From NCBI GenBank assembly GCA_900552305.1, contig URZD01000110.1, forward strand, positions 1 through 7,222: DNA of 7,222 bases, given 5' to 3'. Below the pieces are notes generated by a model that saw only the letters and a list, made by a program, of their open reading frames with translations, was not told the DNA's origin and did no database searches. Positions 1 through 5,198 of the stretch are shown piece by piece. The stretch is from an uncultured Eubacteriales bacterium. GTDB taxonomy: Bacteria > Bacillota > Clostridia > Monoglobales > Monoglobaceae. The first letter of the stretch is position 1, and each line of letters opens with the position of its first letter. Both the position numbers and the translations under genes were made by a program.

Positions 1-667
1 CCGCCGCATACGATAGACTTCCCGTCGCGGCAATAGCCTGCATAATTCCGATTGACGCGGACGAGCTTTGAACCACCGCCGTCAGCACCGCGCCCATAAG
101 TATGCCCAAAATCGGGTTTGTAAACAACGTAAGAATGTTGGTAAACTCAGGAACCTCGGCAAGCGGCGCAACAGAGTCGCTCATCAGCTCCATTCCGATG
201 ATTACAAGCGAAAAGCCGATAAAAATCGAGCCTATATCCTTTTTCCGTGAATTGCTGCTCATCATAAACATCACAATTCCGACAACCGATACTATATACG
301 CAAGGTTTTTCGCATTAAGCATCTGTATAAACGGGTTTCCGCTTTCGATTCCCGTAAGGCTGAGCAGCCATGCCGTAACCGTTGTGCCTATGTTCGCGCC
401 CATGATGACGCCGATTGACTGCGACAGCTCCATTATACCCGAATTGACAAAACCGACAACCATTACCGTTGTCGCCGTCGAGCTTTGAATGATACTTGTC
501 ACACAAAGTCCCAGCAATACCGCCTTGAACGGATTGCTTGTCACCTTCTCGAGAAATCCTTTAAGGCTGCTCCCCGCACTCTTTTCAAGGCTCTCGCCCA
601 TAAGCGTCATGCCGTAAAGAAAAACCGCTATGCCTCCGCACAATGCCAAAACCGAAAATATGTCCAT
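1..667 (-). CDS. Na/Pi cotransporter family protein (N-terminal part, runs off the window)
   Basis: A membrane protein of the NptA/PNaS (YjbB-like) family, expected to import phosphate with sodium across the cytoplasmic membrane. The frame is open from the ATG at 667 to the window edge (222 codons). The family hallmark, two inverted-topology repeats each carrying a QSS motif, is visible: QSSTATT at residues 61-67 and QSSSAS at 200-205. Around them are hydrophobic segments (about residues 4-24, 47-70, 80-105, 120-140, 155-165, 185-215) and the conserved GANIGTT stretch after the first repeat. The start is supported by GGGAGG at 673-678 on the minus strand, six bases upstream. Family members often carry a C-terminal PhoU-like domain, which would lie outside the window. 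It is divergent from the M42 operon and has TTAACA repeats upstream that suggest phosphate control. The family call is confident. Transport of phosphate rather than another anion is inferred. Confidence 0.93.
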   Translation of the reverse strand, partial: MDIFSVLALCGGIAVFLYGMTLMGESLEKSAGSSLKGFLEKVTSNPFKAVLLGLCVTSIIQSSTATTVMVVGFVNSGIMELSQSIGVIMGANIGTTVTAWLLSLTGIESGNPFIQMLNAKNLAYIVSVVGIVMFMMSSNSRKKDIGSIFIGFSLVIIGMELMSDSVAPLAEVPEFTNILTLFTNPILGILMGAVLTAVVQSSSASIGIMQAIAATGSLSYAA

Positions 668-714
668 AATTTCCTCCCAAAATAAATCAATTCTTTAAAA
701 TTATTTCACATTTA

Positions 715-754
715 TGTTAAATCCAAAACCCCGCAAATGTTAAATTTATGTTAA
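715..754 (-). promoter_or_regulatory. Candidate PhoP (Pho box) site upstream of the Na/Pi cotransporter
   Basis: On the minus strand the hexamer TTAACA occurs at 754-749, 743-738 and 720-715, start-to-start distances of 11 and 23 bp, so all lie on about the same helix face. The two outer copies sit inside a 13-base direct repeat (plus-strand TTTATGTTAAATC at 711 and 745). Weaker relatives flank them (TCGACA at 764-759, GTGAAA at 709-704). Bacillus PhoP binds TT(A/T)A(C/T)A direct repeats spaced about 11 bp. A possible -10 (AATAAT, plus 700-705) has a poor -35, as expected for an activator-dependent promoter. The regulator itself is not in the window; its identity is inferred from the motif and the downstream phosphate transporter. 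Confidence 0.6.
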
Positions 755-789
755 ATCTTGTCGAAATTTAATGTTTAGCCGCACGGTAT

Positions 790-818
790 TTGACATTATG
801 GCATTATTGGTGTATAAT
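790..818 (+). promoter_or_regulatory. Consensus sigma-A promoter of the M42 operon
   Basis: TTGACA at 790-795 and TATAAT at 813-818 are separated by exactly 17 bp, a perfect match to the housekeeping sigma factor consensus. Transcription should begin near 824-826, giving a leader of about 58 bases before the ATG at 883. The promoter lies inside a longer open frame that starts with the TTG of the -35 box, which argues that the longer frame is not the real start of the first M42 gene. Confidence 0.88.
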
Positions 819-829
819 TTTCCATACGG

Positions 830-850
830 TATGCAAATATTATTTGCATA
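830..850 (+). promoter_or_regulatory. Perfect dyad just downstream of the promoter: candidate operator
   Basis: Arms TATGCAAAT (830-838) and ATTTGCATA (842-850) are perfect inverted repeats around a 3-base centre. The dyad covers roughly +5 to +25 of the predicted transcript, the classical place for a repressor operator. In RNA it would also form a 9-bp hairpin at the extreme 5' end. The cognate regulator is not recognised and is not obviously encoded in the window. Confidence 0.6.
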
Positions 851-882
851 AATCAAAATACAAACAGGCAGGTCTACAGCTT

Positions 883-1923
883 ATGGATATTAACGGACTT
901 TTAAACAAACTCACGCGTGAGGCGGGGATTTCGGGATTTGAAACCGATTTTTCAAAGTCGCTCCGCGCAATGCTCTCCGAATATTGCGGCGAGGTTTATG
1001 CCGACAGAAGCGGCAGCGTTTTCGGACTTAAACGCAGCTCCTCCCCAAACGCAAAAACAGTTATGCTTGACGCGCACCTTGACCGCATAGGACTTATGGT
1101 CAAGGAGGTTGACGAAAACGGCTTCGTTTCGTTCACCGCCCTTGGCGGAGTGGACGAGCGCATCCTCCCCGCGTCGGAGGTTTACATTCTCGGCAAAAGC
1201 CGCGTTTACGGCGTTATCGGCGCAAAGCCGCCGCACCTTATAAAGAAAACCGACAAGTCGGAAACCGAGGGTCTGCACATCCGTGATCTGCTGATTGATA
1301 CCGGACTTGACAGCTCTGCCGCACGCGAGCTTATCGGAGTCGGTGACCCCATCCTTCTGAGGTCGGAGTACACGCCGCTGCTCGGCAGCCGCGCCTGCTC
1401 CGCGGCGCTTGACAACCGCGCGGGAATCGCCGCGGTTTTAACGCTTCTTGAAAAGGTTTCGGACGCGGAGCTGCCGTATAATCTGCTTATCAGCTTTACC
1501 TCGGGCGAGGAGCTTGGTCTGCACGGCGCGTACTCCGCGAATTTTGACACTGTTCCCGACCTTGCCGTGGTTATTGATGTTACGCACGGCACAACCCACG
1601 ATTCGCCCAAAAACTTTACCTCGTTCCCGCTCGGCTGCGGCGCGGTCATCTGCCGCGGTCCGAATCTGCGCGGTGATATAACCGACCGCATAATCGGTCT
1701 TGCAAAGGAATCCGAAATTCCGTACGCAATAGAGGTTGCCGCCGGCTGCTCCGGCACAAACGCATGGGCGTTCCAGATTTCTCGCGGCGGTATTCCGTGT
1801 GCGCTTATCTCTATACCGCTCAGGTATATGCACACAACGGTTGAGGTAATTGACACAAATGATATAGCGGCGGTCGGACTGCTGCTTGAAAAAATTGTGA
1901 CGGGAGGTGTTGACCTTGCTTAA
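883..1923 (+). CDS. M42 family metallopeptidase (first of three), catalytic residues intact
   Basis: A 346-residue cytoplasmic peptidase of family M42 (glutamyl/TET aminopeptidase type), which trims N-terminal residues from peptides with a two-metal site and usually assembles into a hollow dodecamer. Expected residues are present in order: DAHLD at 63-67 (H65, D67), PPH at 116-118, ALDNR at 175-179 (D177, bridging), the GEELG box at 208-212 (E209 base, E210 ligand), IDVTHG at 231-236 (D232) and RYMH at 314-317 (H317). Length is normal for the family. The ATG at 883 is chosen because a further upstream start would lie within the promoter and operator and adds no family sequence. The ribosome site is modest (GCAGG, 868-872). 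It is first in an operon and overlaps the next gene by 8 bases. Substrate preference cannot be read from the sequence. Confidence 0.95.
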   Translation: MDINGLLNKLTREAGISGFETDFSKSLRAMLSEYCGEVYADRSGSVFGLKRSSSPNAKTVMLDAHLDRIGLMVKEVDENGFVSFTALGGVDERILPASEVYILGKSRVYGVIGAKPPHLIKKTDKSETEGLHIRDLLIDTGLDSSAARELIGVGDPILLRSEYTPLLGSRACSAALDNRAGIAAVLTLLEKVSDAELPYNLLISFTSGEELGLHGAYSANFDTVPDLAVVIDVTHGTTHDSPKNFTSFPLGCGAVICRGPNLRGDITDRIIGLAKESEIPYAIEVAAGCSGTNAWAFQISRGGIPCALISIPLRYMHTTVEVIDTNDIAAVGLLLEKIVTGGVDLA

Positions 1924-2926
1924 AGAGCTTACCGAGCTGCTCGGCGTATCGGGTAACGAGAGCGCCGTCCGCAGCTTTATCGAAAACGAAATCAAGGACT
2001 TTTGCACATCTCTGCGTACAGACAGCATGGGCAACCTTATCGCATTCAAAAAAGCGTCCGTGCCTACGGAAAAAACCGTGCTTCTGTCCGCACACATGGA
2101 CGAGGTCGGCTTTATCGTGACGGGAATTACCGACGACGGCTACTTAAAATTTGATTCGGTCGGCGGTATCGACCCGAAAATTCTCGTTTCGCAGAGGGTG
2201 ACAAACGGCAGCATAAGCGGCGTTATTGCGCTGAAGGCAATTCACCTTACCGCCAAGGCGGAGCGCGAAAAGCCTGTCACGCTCGATATGCTCCACATCG
2301 ACATCGGAGCCGCGGACAAGGCTGACGCGGAGCGTTATATAACGCCCGGCGACTGCTTCGGCTTTTCGAGCGATTATGTCGAATTCGGCAGCATGATAAA
2401 GGCAAAGGCGCTTGACGACCGCGTCGGCTGCTGCATCATGATTGATATTCTGAAATCCGAACACCCGGTAAACCTCTACTGCGCGTTCACAGTACAGGAG
2501 GAGGTCGGTCTGCGCGGCGCGCGGATTGCGGCACACGGAATCAACCCCGATTTTGCCGTTGTAATAGAGGGTACAACCTGCAGCGACATGACCGCGACCC
2601 CGGAAAACCTCCGCGTTACAAAGAGCGGTAACGGCGCGGCAATCTCGGTTATCGACTCTGCCAGCCGTGCGGAAGGCGAGCTTGTTTCCGCACTTGTGAA
2701 AACCGCAAAACGGCACGGCATAAAGCACCAGTACAAGGCGGCGGCAGCCGGCGGAAATGACGCGGGCGCGCTTTACGTCTCAAACGGCGGAATAAAAACC
2801 GCGTCCATATCTGTTCCGTGCAGATATATCCACTCCCCCGTCTGCGTTATGAGCCGCGGCGACTTTGAATCCTGCGGGGATATTGTAAAAGCGTTTCTGA
2901 ATGACTTTGGAAAGGATTTGATATAA
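1916..2926 (+). CDS. M42 family metallopeptidase (second of three), TTG start, active site intact
   Basis: A 336-residue M42 aminopeptidase-like protein, paralogous to the preceding gene but clearly diverged. Motifs: SAHMDEVG at 58-65 (H60, D62), ALDDRVG at 165-171 (D167), VQEEVGLRGA at 193-202 (E195, E196), VIEGT at 216-220 (E218 where the first paralogue has Asp, an allowed substitution in the family), GGNDAG at 279-284 and RYIH at 303-306 (H306). The TTG at 1916 is preferred: GGGAGGTG at 1902-1909 ends in the right spacing for it, while the GTG at 1907 overlaps the ribosome site itself and the TTG at 1910 is too close. This gives an 8-base overlap with the upstream gene, which suggests coupled translation. 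After the zinc-ligand His, the usual Glu (E320 in the first paralogue) is replaced by Cys310. Confidence 0.95.
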   Translation: MLKELTELLGVSGNESAVRSFIENEIKDFCTSLRTDSMGNLIAFKKASVPTEKTVLLSAHMDEVGFIVTGITDDGYLKFDSVGGIDPKILVSQRVTNGSISGVIALKAIHLTAKAEREKPVTLDMLHIDIGAADKADAERYITPGDCFGFSSDYVEFGSMIKAKALDDRVGCCIMIDILKSEHPVNLYCAFTVQEEVGLRGARIAAHGINPDFAVVIEGTTCSDMTATPENLRVTKSGNGAAISVIDSASRAEGELVSALVKTAKRHGIKHQYKAAAAGGNDAGALYVSNGGIKTASISVPCRYIHSPVCVMSRGDFESCGDIVKAFLNDFGKDLI

Positions 2927-3838
2927 ATGTTTAAAGAAATATGTACCGTATTCTCGCCGAGCGGCGCGGATGACAAAATGCGTTCGATTCTCACCGAGCG
3001 GCTTTCGCCCCTCTTTGACGAGGTATACACCGACACCTTCGGCAACCTTATCGCGCACAAAAGCGGCAGTGGCAAAAAAATATGCGTTGAGTGCGGAATT
3101 GACACGCCGGGAATCATGGTTGTGTCGGTTTCCGACAAAAAGGCGTTCTTCACCGTGTTCGGAGGTCTGACCGCGGCGGCTCTTATCGGAAAGAAAATCC
3201 GTTTCGCAAACGGCTGCTTCGGCTTTGTCCGCAGCGATTCAAAAACTTCAGAGGACACAAAGGTTTCCGACCTGTATATCGAGGTCTGCGGCGGCAGCGT
3301 TTCGGTCAGCGACATCGGCGCGGTCGATTCGGAATACTGTGAAACGGACGAAAAAATTTACTCTCACGGTCTTGCGCCGCGTGCCGCGCTCCTTGCCGCG
3401 CTCACTGCCGCGTGTGACCTTCCGAAAAGTGACAATGATATTTATTTTGTATTTACCGCGCAAAAGCTGCTCGGCGGTCGCGGAATCCGTGCATTTTTTG
3501 CCGTGAACGATTTTGACGAAATTATTTCCGTTTCCGCCTGCGGCGCGGCGGGCAGCTTTAAGCCCGGCTGCGGCTGCGGCATAGCCGTCCGCGACAAGGG
3601 CAACGTATCCTCGCCGGAGCTGCGCCGCGGCATTTCCGATGCCGCCGGGCGCTTTGCCATAAAACATGAGCTTTTTGCCGCAGAGGATAATCTGTACCTT
3701 GAAAGCTTTTGCCTTGCGGGGAACAGCGCCGCGCTTTGCAGTCTTTGCGTTCCGATTGAGTACAAAGACTGCGCCTTTGAGAGTGCGTACAAATCCGATA
3801 TAAAGGATGCCGCGCGCTTAATCTGCGCCGTACTTTAG
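2927..3838 (+). CDS. Degenerate M42-like protein (third of three), predicted catalytically inactive
   Basis: An intact 303-residue frame starting at the base after the stop of the second M42 gene, with AAAGGA at 2911-2916 as ribosome site. The fold signature is still readable: the N-terminal FGNLIAHK block (38-45), a D59 in the first motif, GNSAAL at 265-270 and VPIEY at 275-279. The active site is gone. Aligned by eye to its neighbour, the first-motif His is Gly57, the bridging Asp is Ala150, the EE pair is Lys180-Leu181, the next acidic ligand is about Ser203, and the final His is Asp281. It is about 33 residues shorter, with the loss mostly in the middle, and has 15 cysteines. No stop or frameshift interrupts it, so it seems selected for another role, for example as a structural or regulatory subunit of a mixed M42 particle (inference). 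Confidence 0.85.
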   Translation: MFKEICTVFSPSGADDKMRSILTERLSPLFDEVYTDTFGNLIAHKSGSGKKICVECGIDTPGIMVVSVSDKKAFFTVFGGLTAAALIGKKIRFANGCFGFVRSDSKTSEDTKVSDLYIEVCGGSVSVSDIGAVDSEYCETDEKIYSHGLAPRAALLAALTAACDLPKSDNDIYFVFTAQKLLGGRGIRAFFAVNDFDEIISVSACGAAGSFKPGCGCGIAVRDKGNVSSPELRRGISDAAGRFAIKHELFAAEDNLYLESFCLAGNSAALCSLCVPIEYKDCAFESAYKSDIKDAARLICAVL

Positions 3839-3847
3839 GAGGTTTTT

Positions 3848-3893
3848 GGGATGTAAAAAGACTTTTCGGCAACCGAAAGACTTTTTACATCCC
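3848..3893 (+). other. Long hairpin between the M42 operon and the Cys-rich gene
   Basis: Arms GGGATGTAAAAAG (3848-3860) and CTTTTTACATCCC (3881-3893) pair perfectly over 13 bp. Inside, TTTCGG (3864-3869) and CCGAAA (3873-3878) form a second stem with a CAA loop, separated by a small asymmetric internal loop. No run of T follows on the plus strand, and the minus-strand side is followed by A's, so it is not a standard intrinsic terminator in either direction. It may partly end or stabilise the M42 mRNA, or separate expression of the downstream gene. Confidence 0.6.
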
Positions 3894-3924
3894 TTGTCAG
3901 CTTATTTTAGAAAGGATTTTCAAT

Positions 3925-4221
3925 ATGAACAAAGAAAACAAGCAATGTGTACTTTATGACCGCGCCTGTAACGGCTGCGGCGAATGTGAGCTTTGCGACC
4001 TTGACCCAAGCAAAAAATGCGACAACTGCGGACGCTGCATTGATGACGGCTCCGACTACAGTACCGTTGACGTTGACCTCATACATGGCGAAAGCGATGA
4101 GCCGCTCAATTATTCCGACGATTTTTCGGACTCTGCGGCAGACAGCGCGGAAAATGCGGATTCGGAGATTGATGACGACAACGCCGATGATTTCAGGCGT
4201 GATTTCGGCGATTTGTTTTAA
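3925..4221 (+). CDS. Small protein with eight clustered cysteines and an acidic tail
   Basis: A 98-residue protein with AGAAAGGA at 3908-3915 as a good ribosome site. The N-terminal third is a metal-binding-like cluster: C8, then C15, C18, C21 and C24 at three-residue steps, then C32, C35 and C38 at the same step. This could hold zinc or iron-sulfur clusters; it resembles ferredoxin-type spacing (CxxCxxC) but is not an exact ferredoxin motif. From about residue 40 on it is low-complexity and strongly acidic (Asp/Glu/Ser), with no predicted membrane segment or signal peptide. It follows the M42 operon in the same direction, 86 bases downstream, and may be read from the same promoter through the hairpin. 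I do not recognise a named family. Real coding status is supported by the ribosome site, by clean codon use like the M42 genes, and by the regular cysteine spacing. Confidence 0.82.
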   Translation: MNKENKQCVLYDRACNGCGECELCDLDPSKKCDNCGRCIDDGSDYSTVDVDLIHGESDEPLNYSDDFSDSAADSAENADSEIDDDNADDFRRDFGDLF

Positions 4222-4233
4222 CAATAGTTGCTT

Positions 4234-4258
4234 CTTATAAACTATCAGATTTTATAAG
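4234..4258 (+). terminator. Weak terminator-like hairpin after the Cys-rich gene
   Basis: Arms CTTATAAA (4234-4241) and TTTATAAG (4251-4258) pair perfectly around a 9-base loop, 12 bases after the stop codon. The stem is AT-rich and no T-tract follows, so termination would be weak. It could equally be part of the structured region that follows. Confidence 0.3.
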
Positions 4259-4280
4259 GTAAAAATGTCGCTTGGAATAT

Positions 4281-4303
4281 AACGTGAAAGTTTCTTTCAC
4301 GTT
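4281..4303. repeat. Perfect inverted repeat (10-bp arms, TTT centre)
   Basis: AACGTGAAAG (4281-4290) and CTTTCACGTT (4294-4303) form a perfect hairpin with a 3-base loop. There is no T-tract on either side. It opens a block of further inverted repeats and could be a regulator site, a hairpin of a non-coding RNA, or the edge of a dispersed repeat. Confidence 0.6.
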
Positions 4304-4309
4304 AGCCTC

Positions 4310-4459
4310 CGGCAGGATTAAATTGCCCGTGCGAAATTTTCCTCACTACGCTCGGAAACGCACATGGGCGTTAATAATCTCTTATCATTCCTTACCCTGC
4401 CGATAAGAGATATTCATTACTATTTGTGCCGATGCAGGGCGGCGGAATGGAGATTATTA
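4310..4459. other. Nested inverted-repeat block: structured RNA or palindromic repeat element
   Basis: Several perfect pairings overlap here. GCCC/GTGCG/TTTCC (4325-4328, 4329-4333, 4338-4342) pair with GGAAA/CGCAC/GGGC (4354-4358, 4359-4363, 4366-4369), and ATTAA/TTAAT (4317-4321, 4371-4375) extends that stem. CGGCAGG (4310-4316) can pair with CCTGCCG (4396-4402). TAATAATCTC, CATTCC and CCCTGC (4372-4381, 4386-4391, 4395-4400) pair in order with GCAGGG, GGAATG and GAGATTATTA (4434-4439, 4444-4449, 4450-4459). A competing hairpin is ATCTCTTATC/GATAAGAGAT (4377-4386, 4402-4411). No convincing protein frame covers the block. Which strand is transcribed, if any, is unknown; a mobile palindromic (MITE/REP-like) element is equally possible. 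Confidence 0.5.
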
Positions 4460-4798
4460 TGATTGTAAAATACCGTCAGAATTGTTTTATAGGACCTCTA
4501 TCAGCATAAATGCGAGAAATTATGCCAAATAACAGTCAAAAGTTTGGACAGCCGGCAATGTATATTCGTAAAAAAACTAAATTATTTTTTGAGCATTATA
4601 CCGTTTCGCCGTTGCATATAATTAAATTGTTGATTTTGGAGATATTGGTAAAAACGGTTATTTGGATAGACAGTATTTTACTAAAGATTTTCAAATACAA
4701 TACGACAAAAAAAGTTACCTAAAAACATCAGCTTTTATCGAAATTTTAACGTCAAAAATAAATTCTTTATGACTTTTTAACTTTTTTTATTAAAATTA
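4460..4798. other. AT-rich intergenic stretch, no convincing gene
   Basis: This stretch is visibly richer in A and T than the M42 genes. It holds a 16-codon frame (ATG at 4459, stop at 4507-4509, with GGAG upstream at 4449-4452) directly abutting a 70-codon frame (4510-4722). The longer frame has no well-placed ribosome site and its lysine/isoleucine-rich content is what random AT-rich sequence yields, so I do not call it a gene. The last 60 bases are A/T tracts leading into the promoter of the next gene. Confidence 0.5.
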
Positions 4799-4827
4799 TT
4801 GACTTTTTTTTACAATTATGCTATCAT
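4799..4827 (+). promoter_or_regulatory. Sigma-A promoter of the AbrB-like gene
   Basis: TTGACT (4799-4804) and TATCAT (4822-4827), each five of six consensus bases, are 17 bp apart. The start would be near 4834, giving a leader of about 24 bases with AAAGGAGGT (4842-4850). Long T and A tracts upstream (4766-4811) are of the kind AbrB-type proteins bind, so autoregulation is possible. Confidence 0.75.
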
Positions 4828-4857
4828 ATGTATAAATTATTAAAGGAGGTACAAAAG

Positions 4858-5121
4858 ATGAAATCTACTGGTATAGTCAGAAACGTTGATAATCTTGACA
4901 GGATTGTAATTCCTAAGGAATTATGCAAGACCCTGCACATTGCACCAAAAGATTCGCTGGAGATTTTTGTTGACGGAAACAACATCGTACTGCGCAAATA
5001 TGAGCCGTCCTGTATTTTCTGCGGTGAGGCTACGGACACAATAAGATTTGAGGACAAAATTATGTGCCGCAGCTGTCTGAAAAAGATTGGCGATATGCTC
5101 GGCAAAGTAGAATTGGACTAA
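4858..5121 (+). CDS. AbrB/SpoVT-family transcriptional regulator with C-terminal four-Cys knuckle
   Basis: An 87-residue DNA-binding protein, expected to act as a dimer or tetramer on AT-rich promoters during growth-phase transitions. Residues 1-48 are a swapped-hairpin AbrB domain (MKSTGIVR start, DRIVIPKEL at 14-22, SLEIFVDGNNIVLRKYEP at 33-50). Residues 52-73 hold C52, C55, C70 and C73, a likely zinc knuckle, a variant common in clostridial relatives. The ATG at 4858 is chosen because AAGGAGGT at 4843-4850 is ideally spaced and the family begins MKSTGIVR; an upstream ATG at 4828 lies inside the promoter/leader. Of the DNA-contacting arginines known in Bacillus AbrB (R8, R15, R23, R24), R8 and R15 are kept, while 23-24 are Cys-Lys. 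It stands alone, with its own promoter and terminator. The regulon is unknown. Confidence 0.92.
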   Translation: MKSTGIVRNVDNLDRIVIPKELCKTLHIAPKDSLEIFVDGNNIVLRKYEPSCIFCGEATDTIRFEDKIMCRSCLKKIGDMLGKVELD

Positions 5122-5126
5122 TACTT

Positions 5127-5168
5127 CGGTTTATCGCGGCAAGCTGCCGCAAACCGTATTTGTTTATT
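5127..5168 (+). terminator. Intrinsic terminator of the AbrB-like gene
   Basis: CGGTTT (5127-5132) pairs with AAACCG (5151-5156) and GCGGC (5136-5140) with GCCGC (5146-5150), with a 3-base ATC bulge on the left arm and an AAGCT loop. TATTTGTTTATT follows. It starts five bases after the stop codon. Confidence 0.75.
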
Positions 5169-5198
5169 CGCAATGGGCGTATATTATATATAATTTTA

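Noticed and set aside
102..488. Plus-strand frame of 128 codons
   Set aside because: It is the complement of the Na/Pi cotransporter coding sequence, whose QSS motifs and start site are clear on the minus strand.
790..882. N-terminal extension of the first M42 gene from a TTG at 790
   Set aside because: The TTG is the -35 box of a perfect promoter, the extension covers the -10 and the dyad, it has no ribosome site and it does not look like M42 sequence; the ATG at 883 fits the family.
1206..1856. Long minus-strand frames opposite the M42 genes
   Set aside because: Antisense shadows of well-supported M42 coding sequence.
1907..1915. GTG start at 1907 for the second M42 gene
   Set aside because: It overlaps the GGGAGGTG ribosome site itself; the TTG at 1916 has proper spacing and the family-typical first residues.
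4510..4722. 70-codon open frame as a gene
   Set aside because: No well-placed ribosome site, composition expected from AT-rich noncoding DNA, and no recognisable domain.
4828..4857. Upstream ATG at 4828 for the AbrB-like gene
   Set aside because: It lies at the promoter/start site and the family starts at MKSTGIVR, which has an ideal ribosome site.
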